From: Ceratopteris richardii
Taxonomy: Eukaryota; Streptophyta; Polypodiopsida; Polypodiales; Pteridaceae
Direction of reading: 5' to 3'
NCBI GenBank assembly: GCA_020310875.1
Contig: CM035423.1
Location: forward strand, 113,590,266 to 113,654,265
DNA length: 64,000 nt
The notes beneath the pieces are model-generated. The model worked only from the letters and a program-made list of their open reading frames with translations. It had not been told where the DNA came from and made no database searches. This document shows positions 1 to 8,325 of the stretch, piece by piece; within the stretch, counting starts at the first letter, position 1; the number at the start of each line of letters is the position of its first letter. A program made the translations under genes and the position numbers.

Positions 1-340
1 TAGAAAAAAATTAAGAATAAAATCTGAATATATAAATAAATATATATAAAATAGGATAATTATATAGATAAATAAATATGAAAAGAAATAGTGTTTAAAA
101 ATTTGAATATATAAATAAATATATATATAATAGGATAAATATATAGATAAATAAATATGAAAAGAAATAGTCTTTTAAATAAATAAATTAAATATATAAA
201 AATAGGATTAATTAAGAAAAAAATTGAATATATAAATAAATAAATATATAAAATAGGACAATTATATAGATAAATAAATATGAAAAGAGGTAGTATTTTA
301 AAAAATAAATTAATTATATATAATTAAATATATAAAAATA
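1..340. repeat. AT-rich tandem repeat
   Basis: Nearly pure A/T sequence in which a block of roughly 80 bp recurs about three times, near 23-100, 109-170 and 222-300. Each copy contains a run of ATAAATAAATATATA, then an AATAGGA word, then an ATAGATAAATAAATATGAAAAG segment ending in an AGTAGT/ATAGT word. No coding potential is visible. It lies beside the CACTA element and may be internal to it or flanking DNA, because the left terminus of that element is not in view. Confidence 0.7.
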
Positions 341-399
341 GGACTTTAATTATATAAGCAATAGACATTTATATAATACATATAACACATATACACATA

Positions 400-480
400 T
401 ATAGGTCTTTAGTATTAGGGTTTTAGGATTAGGGTTTTAGGTTTTTTTAGGTGTTTAAGTATTTAGGTTTTAGTATTTCA
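400..480. repeat. Degenerate TTAGGG/TTTAGG-rich stretch
   Basis: Words such as ATTAGGG, TTTTAGG and TTTAGGT alternate for about 70 bases. They resemble the plant telomere heptamer TTTAGGG but never form an exact tandem run. It could be a decayed interstitial telomere-like tract or simply T/G-rich sequence. Confidence 0.35.
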
Positions 481-544
481 GGTTTAAGTCTTTAGGAGTA
501 TGATTTTTAGGTTTAATAAAAAAATCAAATGTTCTAAAATATCC

Positions 545-2351
545 ATATCGTATCAGATGGCTAGTTTGGATCCGGAGGAGAGAATGGCATATCCTTGCAC
601 TCAGTGCAAGTATCAAATTTATCGAAAACGACGGATTTGTACTCCACATGTTAGAGAGTATGGATCCTTTGATAAAAGTCGACTAGAAAACCTATGCTAC
701 CATTCGCATGGTCCCCCAAGTGAGTAGATGGACCCAAACGACATTGCACCGGTAACCTCTCATTGAAAAAAGAGAACAAAAAAGGAGTTAGACATACAAG
801 CAAGTACTAATAGCATTACACGGAATGAACATATGAAAGAAATGCTCGAAGCATTTTATGAGATGGACGAAGATCATGATGGTGGAGAAGATGTCGAGAG
901 TTTCATGGACACAACAGAATTTCCACGATTAGAAGTCGATGAAGAGTATGAAAACATGCGAAGAATAGCTCGTTTACCACTTTACAATGGAGCGACGATA
1001 TCTGTACTACGTGCGTCACTCGCGATGCTCAATCTGCAATCCACTTATGGATGGTCAGACAGTAGTGTCATTGAATTGTTCAGGTAAGTGGATTTGAAAT
1101 AAACTTTCATTGTTGTATCAAAATAACTTTATTAACTAATATCGTTCTAATTGCTTATTACAAGCTTCTTAAAGATCAATTTTTGCCAGAGGGAAATGAC
1201 ATGCCTTCAACGTGGAGATGCAAAAAAACTTTTACAGTCCATTGGAATGGATTACACTAAGATTCATGCTTGTCCGAATGATTGCATCCTCTTTCAAAAT
1301 GAGTATGAGCATCTCCACATATGTCCAAAGTGTGGAGAAAATAGATTTAGAGAAGACCTTGTAGGCGAAGCAATCCCTGCAAAGGTTCTTTGCCACTTTC
1401 CTATTATTCCATGAATTAAGAACATGTTTAGATGCAAATTTATAGCTGAGTTAATGTCATGGCATGCAAAGAGTAGGTCTACAGATGGTGTAATGCGAGT
1501 GCTTGCTGACTCTGATGCTTGGAAGCACATAGATAATAAGTGGCCAGAGTTTCCTAGTGAGCCTCGATCCATACGTCTAGGCCTAACTATGGATGGAGTA
1601 AATCCATTTGGTTTATGTGGCTCTTCATGGAGCACATGGCCTGCATGTTTGGTCAATTATAACATCCCACCATGGCTAGCCACAAAGAAAGGTCATTTAT
1701 TATTAGCTCTTATTGTACCAGGTAAGTATAAGGTAAAAAACATGGATGTATATCTTGCACCACTTGTGGAAGAACTGTGCATTTGATGGGATGGGATTAT
1801 TGTGTTTTATGTCTCAACCTATAAGAAGACGAGACGTGCAAGTAAAAGGCATACTTATGTGGACAATGCATGATTGGCCTGGTTATGGTGAATGTTCAGG
1901 TTTATCGAATTCGGGTTACCGTGCTTGTCCCTTATGTGGACCATGAATCAAAGCACGCTATTCCAAAGCACTTCATAAAACTGTCTATGAAGGACACCAT
2001 AGATATTTGCCTGATGGACATGTTGTATGTGAAGGATAAATTGGTCGACAAGCGCAACACCAAATGAAAGCTAGCGATTGGAAACAACTGTGGGATTCAC
2101 AAACTCCAGCCACTGGCATGAAACAATTGTCCATTTTTCATGAACTTCCTTATTGGAGTGAATTATTGATCAATCATTTGGTAGAACCGATGCATATTTT
2201 TAAGAATGTGGGAGAGATTCTTTGGAAGACTTTGATCAGAAAGAAAGAAAGCAAAGCACAAAGGGAGGACTTAGAAGAGCGAGGTCATATGCGAGAGTTG
2301 TGGGCAATTACTAAGCCCAACGGAATAGTATCGTTACCAAGAGCTCTTTAG
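545..2351 (+). pseudogene. TNP2-type CACTA transposase, N-terminal and core part
   Basis: About 555-725 encodes a transposase-associated zinc-finger-like domain: a CTQCKY pair of cysteines, a TPHVREYG segment and a final YHSHG. About 1164-2060 encodes the TNP2 core, with LLKDQFLPEGN, the characteristic KIHACPNDCILF, a CPKCGENRF pair, LGLTMDGVNPFG and NYNIPPWLATKKGH. A motif typical of the following part, HLVEPMHIFKNV, lies at 2180-2210. An intron is likely at about 1084-1163, from GTAAGTGG after a TTGTTCAG exon end to TTACAAG before CTTCTTAAAG. TNP2 is the element-encoded DDE-type transposase that cuts and joins the ends in the nucleus. The frame is broken several times, for example near 728, 1190-1210, 1414 and 1785. 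A TAG at 2349 separates this part from the next block in the same frame. Confidence 0.85.
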
Positions 2352-3177
2352 GTGCTTTGCAGGATGGAAGAGCAACAAGTGAAGAAAACAAATTCAGAGT
2401 TTCGGACACTTATTGGATGCATGAGGTATCTAAAGACTGCTTTCACACAAAATGATGATCTTGGAGGGCTCAAGTCTCATGATTGGCACAAGTTTTTACA
2501 AATTTTTCTCCCTGTAGCCTTAAAAGATTATCTTTCAAAGGATGTACAAAGAACCATTTATAAAATTAGTTCTTTAGTACGGTGGATCTCTTCTAAAGAG
2601 ATAAATAGAGATAGCATAGAAAGTGCGAAACTCAATGCTATCGAGGCTGTTTGTATGGTAGAGAAATACTTTTCCACAAGTATTCTCACTATTCAGCTTC
2701 ATTTATTGGCTCATGATGGTAGATGAAGTTGCAATAGCAGGAACTGTCCATAGTCGATGGCTGTTCTTCTTAGAGCACTTTATGAAGACATTAAAAGGGT
2801 TTGTTCGATAGAGAGCACGTCTAGAGGGTAGCATGGCAGAGGGATGGCTCGTACAAGAGTCTCTTGTATTCATAATTGAGTTTCTACATATGTCGGATCC
2901 AAAAATGCCTCACTTATAGAGCGATGATGAAGTGTTTGTCTCGTAGGCGATGAACCACAAAGGGTTGCAAAGAAAAATGGATGCACCTTTTAGAGAGAAG
3001 GCAATGAAGTTTTGCATAGTTAACTATGAGCCTATGCAGAAGTGGTTAGAAAAGTATGAGCTTGCCAAGGAGACCGACACAAAGGAAAGATCTCAGTTTC
3101 GAAGGAATCGTTCCACTCTATTTTTGCCTCTTCCAAAAAGTCTTCGACCTCTTCCACCTTTTCCAACAAGCAGATAG
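2352..3177 (+). pseudogene. DUF4218-like region of the CACTA transposase
   Basis: This continues the preceding reading frame after a stop. It encodes a segment like the DUF4218 block that follows the TNP2 core in CACTA transposases: RTLIGCMRYLKTAF, LKSHDWHKFLQIFLPVAL, LNAIEAVCMVEKYF, then LHLLAHDG. After the stop near 2725 the match continues in shifted frames, with VDEVAIAGTVHSRW, LEHFMKTLKG and EGWLVQESL recognisable around 2720-2880, up to about 3177. It is part of the same transposase gene. The many stops make it a pseudogene. Confidence 0.7.
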
Positions 3178-3186
3178 CTAGATACA

Positions 3187-3951
3187 GTGGTTTCACAAGC
3201 AAAGGCAACAGGTGAAGATATCTCTGAAGAAGAAGAAGAAGAACTCACAAAGGGATGTGATTGGGAGCATACTAAATACGGTGCACTATGGTCTCATGGA
3301 CGACACTTTCGAATCACACAAATCGATAAAAATAGGTTTACTTTTGATAGTGGGGTGATGGTGAACTTTTTGCAAAAAAGTAGAGCGAGTGCAAGAGATG
3401 ATAATGCTCAAGAAGGCCAACTAGATTATTGTGGAGTGATTCAAGATATCTTGAAACTATCTTTTAGGAAGTTTGATTACTTTGTTTTTGATGTGAAATG
3501 GTTCAAAGTAGTCACCTCTAGAAGAAACGCAACAGTGAGGCAAGATAAAAGCAGCTTGCTTCAGGTTGACTCCACAAAATTATGGATGGATGAAAGAGAT
3601 ACATTTGTACTTCCCAAACACTGTGAGCAAGTTGTTTTTATACCAGATTCAAAAGAATCAGAGTGGCTATTTGTTTTACAAGTCACCCCACATAGTATAC
3701 AAATTTGTGAGAACATAGATGTAGAAGAAAGTCCATCTGTAGTGGACTCAGAGATTCATTCGATAGTCAAGGAGGAAGAGATCATTGTTCAAGAAGAAGA
3801 GGTCATTGAAGAAGACGAAATACAGGATGAAGCAATAGATGATGATCAGGAAGAAACCAGCATAACAAGTGATTTAGAAGTTGTCAATATAGAGATAGAT
3901 ATTCTCGGTGCATCGGATCTCCAAGACGATGCTAGAATAGAGGAGTTTTGA
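3187..3951 (+). pseudogene. DUF4216-like C-terminal part of the CACTA transposase
   Basis: The longest intact frame of the element, 254 codons. Residues about 22-190 resemble DUF4216: KYGALWSHGRHFRI, LDYCGVIQDILKLSF, FVFDVKWFKV and a late QVVFIPDSKESEWLFVL. The last 60 residues are strongly acidic (runs of E and D). In intact CACTA transposases this domain forms the C-terminus. Here it is cut off from the core by the upstream stops. It ends 112 bases before the second gene. Confidence 0.75.
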
Positions 3952-4063
3952 ATCAAACACTTGTATGTACTAATTTTTGTTTATTTTTTTTGGTATGTTT
4001 TTTTGTACACTACCATTTCTCTATATTAGCTTTATTATCATATGCTTCTTTTGTTACAGAGCA

Positions 4064-5281
4064 CGATGGGAGACAGTCCTCCAGTCAATCCACATTCCAT
4101 GACAGAGGAGTAGTTCTTAGAGTTCATCTCTCAGGTACCTCCTGCATATATGGCCGCTGCGTCACAGTATTGGATCGCTTGTGGTAGCACTCCCCCCCCT
4201 CACTCCTGGCAGCCTCACTCCTGGCGGTCTCACTCCTGCTGGCCTCACTCCTGCTAGCCTCACTCCTGCCAGTGTCACTCCTACCGGTGTCACTCCTGTG
4301 GGTGATGCCACTCCCGTCAGAGGTATGTCTCCTAGCTTTATGACTCCACCACAACCAGCTTTTCAGCCATCCCCTACTGGCTCTAGTAGTAGACATGTGC
4401 GTTTGACACCTCAACGCGATACAGGTGCTGGTTCGTCTCGTAGATCGAGGTCACGCTCTGGAGCAGGAGGTTCTAGGAGTGGATCTACAGGTAGGTCTGG
4501 AGGCGGAGGAGGTGGTTGTTGTGGAGGTGGTTTTTGTGGAGGCAGTGCAACGGACTTTGTGTCGCCCACTTCTACTCCTAGGACGAGTACCTCAGATGTA
4601 GGTACGCCATGCAGTACACCACGTGGAACACCACGTACACCTTGGGGTGCTCATGACCATGATGACTCGAAGGTGTATAGTATCCGAGATGGAGCTCCGA
4701 TGATGGATGCAGCTGGCAAAGCAATGCGTGCACGCATACGAAAGCTTTGCTCCATCCAGTTTGGACACTCCATCATGCTGAAATGGAGTGAACAGGATAA
4801 AGATCGGAAGAATTATATCACACAGACGATTTACCAAGAGTTCTGACCAGCCGATGGACAGTCTATTGTCAGTTCAGAGTGGATCCTGCACACCGCACGT
4901 GAGGTCATGTCCCATCAACGATCCGAGGCACGTGATGCATTCAGAGAAGGCTTACCAAAGCCTGTATGGTTAGATGCTGAGGAGTGGGACATGATTCGTG
5001 ACGAGCAGCAGCAGACTCCCGATCGATATCACCAGCAGCGAAATGCCACAGCCACACATTTAGATACAATTGGACCGTCACATTTGGGTAGCGGCAGATA
5101 TGACACGATGCGTCATGAGTTTGTAAGTACCATTTTATTTATTGAATTTATTTGTGTTAAATTTCTCATGTATGTTTCTCTAATCTTTTTATATTTGTTT
5201 CAGGAGCTGGCAATGGGTCGTCCTCCAACACGAACGGAGGAGTCTTATGGATATAGTCATGGGTTGACTGCACTATTGTAG
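4064..5281 (+). pseudogene. Ptta/En/Spm-type second CACTA gene (TNPA-like)
   Basis: ATG at 4064 opens a frame with a stop at 4109 (TAG, probably from CAG) and a shift at the C8 run near 4192; the longest frame then runs 4181-4846. Residues after 4195 form about eight tandem LTPGS/LTPAG-like pentapeptides, followed by a Ser/Arg and Gly-rich region. From about 4665 the protein resembles the plant transposase Ptta/En/Spm family: DGAPMMDAAGKAMRARIRKL, then WILHTAREVMSHQRSEARD and LPKPVWLDAEEWDM. A probable intron runs 5120-5203 (GTAAGTACC to TTTCAG). The last exon encodes ELAMGRPPTRTEESYGYSHG. In En/Spm, TNPA-like proteins bind subterminal repeats and bring the ends together; by analogy this gene may act on the 5795-6050 repeats. 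Confidence 0.75.
4195..4322 (+). repeat. 15-bp minisatellite encoding Leu-Thr-Pro repeats
   Basis: About eight imperfect copies of a 15-bp unit, CTCACTCCTGGCAGC and variants, lie inside the second CACTA gene. They encode a run of LTPGS, LTPGG, LTPAG and LTPAS pentapeptides. The C8 run just before the array is where the upstream and downstream frames part, so slippage there is the likely cause of the frameshift. Confidence 0.8.
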
Positions 5282-5707
5282 AATTTGGAGGGACGCGGTG
5301 CGGTAGTTTCATGGGAGCATTTGCGATGACGTATTCAATTTAAAAACTTGGTTTTTACTTGTTGTTTGTAATTTTCATGTGAATTTATCTCATTCCATTA
5401 ATGTTCTTTATTGCAGGACTGTTGATATGGAACGTTCTTTGCATGTGTATGGCAGTGGAAGACCAATATTTTGTATTTGATTTTCATATGTCAATACATT
5501 GCTTTGCCACATTTTGTAAAAGCGTCATATATGATAGTGGTTTGCCACACTCTTGTACATGCTTCATTATTGAAATATATAACTTCTTTTGTACATGGTT
5601 CATAGTTCATTTTGATTATCTCTTTTGTGTCCAATAATACTCTATTTCATGAAATCATATTTCGGTTGTCATTAGAGTACACATCACATGTACTCGGTTT
5701 TTTTTGG
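5282..5707 (+). other. CACTA 3' region without intact gene, repeated at 11703-12122
   Basis: No convincing coding sequence. The block begins with the words GGAGGGACGCGGTG and TCATGGGAGCATTTGCGATGA and continues through a T-rich segment. It is repeated with high similarity at about 11703-12122, showing that it belongs to the CACTA element family and not to flanking DNA. Confidence 0.7.
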
Positions 5708-5790
5708 GCAGAGTGTATTGTCTTTTGCTAAGCAACATCATGGTAATGTTGCTGTAGCAAAAGACAAAACATTCCGCCCAAAAAAAAATT
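5700..5790. repeat. Long hairpin inside the CACTA right end
   Basis: A near-perfect inverted repeat. The left arm is a T run, then GGGCAGAGTGTATTGTCTTT and TGCT. The right arm is AGCAAAAGACAAAACATTCC, GCCC and an A run. The loop region ATGTTGCT/AGCAACAT also pairs. The whole can fold into one stem of about 40 bp. A second copy sits at 12132-12222 with even better pairing. It could be a small foldback (MITE-like) element carried within the CACTA family, or a structural part of the CACTA end. Confidence 0.75.
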
Positions 5791-5794
5791 TGCA

Positions 5795-6050
5795 GGTATA
5801 GTCGTCGGTATACGCGATGGTACTCACAGTAGTGTCATCGAAATAACCGTCGGTACACCCAGCAGGTGACGGTATGTCCAGCAGAACCCTTGGTATGGGC
5901 GTCGGTATTACCGACGCATATACCGACGAATATACCGATGCATATACCGATGCTTTGGTACCGACGCGCACATCGACCTTTACACCGATGTCACGAGAAA
6001 CAAAGCCGCGTTCATTTTCCTCGGTAAAAACCTCGGTATACCATCGATCT
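5795..6050. repeat. CACTA subterminal repeats (TACCGACG/TACCGATG)
   Basis: The word TACCGA(C/T)G and its inverse CGTCGGTA/CATCGGTA occur more than a dozen times in both orientations, densest at 5885-5960. Clusters of short direct and inverted motifs next to the terminus are typical of CACTA elements, where the TNPA-type protein binds. Base composition is clearly more GC-rich than the surroundings. Confidence 0.8.
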
Positions 6051-6059
6051 GTTGTAGTG
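6044..6059 (+). repeat. CACTA right terminal inverted repeat
   Basis: The end reads CGATCTGTTGTAGTG; its complement starts CACTACAACAGATCG. The same terminus occurs at 12516-12530 with one or two changes. The sequence after it (TTGGGAGC) is unrelated to that after the second copy, which fixes the boundary. Confidence 0.8.
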
Positions 6060-6309
6060 TTGGGAGCTGAAATTTGCTTGATTCATGCCATTCAATGATT
6101 CCATATGCATTGTGGATATTTGGTGAACAATTCTTAATGAGATGAATGTATCAAACATATTGTGGAGTTTTGCAAGAAATATAACCATGTATCTTATGAA
6201 TAGGGCACCTAAATTAGGGATCTAGGTCTTGTTACCTCATCAAGCATACTATGGTAAGAAACTTGACCTTTTGAACTTGAAAATATTTGGATTTATTTGC
6301 TTACATTCT
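6060..6309. other. Unrecognised intergenic DNA
   Basis: I see no coding region, repeat or structured element in this stretch, apart from its position between the CACTA right end and the LTR-like copy that starts near 6310. Confidence 0.5.
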
Positions 6310-6526
6310 ACAAGATGCTAACTCTAGTTAATTAGGACATATGGAGCACATGTAGTCACATGGGTGACACTTGGAGATGCATGCTCAACTTTCCCCACCA
6401 CTTGAAGAAATTGTGTCAACCTTTATGAGTCAATGGATGCTTGAAGAGAGTTGTAAAGAGAGGTATTGGTTGGAAGGAGATTCATCTTTCATAAGTGTAG
6501 TGGTCATAATCCTTCTCTCTTCTAAG
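6310..6526 (+). repeat. Degenerate LTR-like copy 1 with a primer-binding-like end
   Basis: This stretch, starting near GATGCTAACTCTAGTTAATT and ending CTTCTCTCTTCTAAG, is similar to 7664-7868 (shared blocks: TATGGAGCACA, AAAGAGAGG, TCTCATGAGTGT-type words). The bases just after it, TGGTATCATAGCTC at 6527-6540, resemble the initiator-methionine tRNA primer site TGGTATCAGAGC of LTR retrotransposons. Together these suggest a 5' LTR of a small, very old element. The exact start is not fixed. Confidence 0.4.
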
Positions 6527-6540
6527 TGGTATCATAGCTC
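6527..6540 (+). promoter_or_regulatory. Possible tRNA-iMet primer binding site
   Basis: TGGTATCATAGCTC differs by one base from the usual copia primer-binding sequence TGGTATCAGAGCTC. It sits just after the LTR-like copy 6310-6526, the expected place. Confidence 0.45.
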
Positions 6541-7537
6541 TTGTTGAGTTCTAGTGGAGACCTTGAAAGGAGTTCATAATCTTCTTCATCATGAGATATT
6601 CACAATGATATTCTTTAATCATCCTTATATGCATGACTCGAATTTCTTTAACTGTTTATGTTTTTTGTTCATCACCATTCTATGCACAATTTTCTTTGTA
6701 TTCTGTTTGTAGAAAAAAAGATACACTCTTTTAGGCATGATTGTCCATGAGAACTACCCTCAACTTAATGATATATAGGTGCTTCAACACTTGCACATAA
6801 CTAGGTGCCTCTACATGGAAAGAACATTGATCCAGTGTGGCATCATGGCTGCCCACATGCAGAAGCATGTTGTGAATGGAGAGGAGATTAAATGCTCTTC
6901 CCCGAATTCCTTCAACTTGTGGAGAATGCAAAATGGATCTGCACCTTTTATCTCCTTCTTTTTTGATTTTTCCATGACACATGGGGTGAACCAACGTGTC
7001 TATCAGTTCTCTAGCAAAATTTCACTAAAATGATGCCTTAAAATGGATCGACATAGCAATTTGACTAGGGATACCTTGAATCCACCCACTTCATATGTTA
7101 GTTCCCAGATAGCACATACAAGAAACTATGAATAGGGAAAGGGGGTCTTTTGGTCCAAACTTGTCATTCTTTCCATTGTTTGCACTTGATCTAGTTTATC
7201 TAATGCAAAGCCAAATGTTGTTTTGAATGATTTGAGTAGGGATCAAAACATTCCTCTCTTTTCACGTTGAATAAGATGTTGTCCCACTAGAGAGATGAAA
7301 CATACTCCATAAGCTTGGACCATGGGCTTGGGGGTACGCCTACATTTATTTATAAGTCTATTTTGGAGGAGAAAAATATTTTCCAAGGGGTGAAGAATTT
7401 TATAAAGTATGAGTCAAAAGCATGATTGTCTAAATGGTTCAAACAGATCTAAAATTAGACATCATTTGGTTAGTCTTGTGTAGGCCCAAATATTGAAGTT
7501 GGATTTGAGTTTAAATTCATGTGTTCTTTAAACCAAA

Positions 7538-7605
7538 TAAGGGTGTGTCCTAGTGGTTAAAGCATTCAAGCTTCTGATGGGAGGTCTTGGATTCAAGTCT
7601 TACAA
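7538..7605 (+). repeat. Possible tRNA-derived SINE head
   Basis: The stretch starting GGGTGTGTCCTAGTGG has a pol III A-box-like core (GTGTCCTAGTGGTTAAAGC). About 40 bases later comes a B-box-like GGATTCAAGTCTT. Order and spacing match the internal promoter of tRNA-derived plant SINEs. No clear poly(A) or target duplication was found, and the body after 7605 runs into the LTR-like copy 7664-7868. Confidence 0.45.
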
Positions 7606-7663
7606 CAAGACGAGAGAGTGGAGTACACTTTACTCAAAGCTAAGTCCAATCTTCTAGAAGATT

Positions 7664-7868
7664 CTAACTCTAGATAACTAGGAAATATGGAGCACACTTA
7701 GTTACAATGGTGACATTTGGAAATACATGCCCACCTTGACTCAACAATTGGCAACATATTATTACTTGCCTAAGTTGGAACACCCTTGAAGATAGATATA
7801 AAGAGAGGCATTTGGCAGAAGAGTCATCTCTCATGAGTGTGGTAGTCAAAATACTTTTCTCTTCACAA
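7664..7868 (+). repeat. Degenerate LTR-like copy 2
   Basis: Direct repeat of 6310-6526, starting GATTCTAACTCTAGATAACT and ending TTTTCTCTTCACAATATC. With copy 1 it brackets about 1.1 kb with no coding sequence. This could be a TRIM-like miniature LTR element or two fragments of one dispersed repeat. Confidence 0.4.
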
Positions 7869-8282
7869 TATCTTTTTCATTAGTATAAATATGTGGTCTT
7901 CATGATTGTATGTTTTGTTGCACATTTTTAAGACCCTAATTCTCATAAGGAGCTACTTGTGCATTATTCTAGTGATGGGAATACTAGCTTGCATGCTAGA
8001 TGAGGATTGTATGAAACCATTTGTGGTTTGTAGATGGCTTACATAGATTGGGTTCATTACAAAGTAAGATTTTGCTTAGATTGGTATGAAACACAATTTA
8101 AGCTCAGAGGAACTTATGAGAACCATTTTGGGGATCATATGACTTCAAATCATGAATCTGAGTTTAATTCTAACCTCAAAACTTAATAGGAATGTTTATT
8201 TCTAATATTGTTGATCATGAAGTCAATTTGTGGATTTGACAATTTATGCATCACCAAATCTCATGTCTCACATCGTATAGGT

Positions 8283-8325
8283 GGTAGATCACCATGTAAG
8301 TAGTGTTAGCTAGCATACCTCTAGC
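8283..8325 (+). repeat. 43-bp repeat shared with 11660-11702
   Basis: GGTAGATCACCATG, AAGTAGTGTTAGCTAGCATA and CCTCTAGCT occur here and at 11660-11702 with one base difference, in the same orientation. The second copy abuts the truncated CACTA block at 11703. The flanks of the two copies are unrelated. Confidence 0.75.

Larger units (their letters stand above)
541..6059 (+). mobile_element. CACTA (En/Spm) DNA transposon, right part
   Basis: The plus strand carries, in order, a TNP2-type transposase (545-3951), a Ptta/En/Spm-type second ORF (4064-5281), a long hairpin (5708-5790), clustered subterminal repeats (5795-6050) and a terminus reading CTGTTGTAGTG at 6049-6059. The reverse complement of that terminus begins CACTACAACAG, the CACTA family signature. 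The left terminus was not found and is probably outside the window. The three bases after the right end are TTG and would be one half of the 3-bp target duplication. Both genes contain stops, so this copy is not autonomous. Confidence 0.85.

Noticed and set aside
400-480. Interstitial telomere array
   Set aside because: TTTAGGG never repeats exactly in tandem; the stretch is only T/G-rich and similar in composition.
500-727. Independent small zinc-finger gene
   Set aside because: The cysteine and histidine pattern is the transposase-associated domain that normally starts CACTA TNP2 proteins, and the TNP2 core follows.
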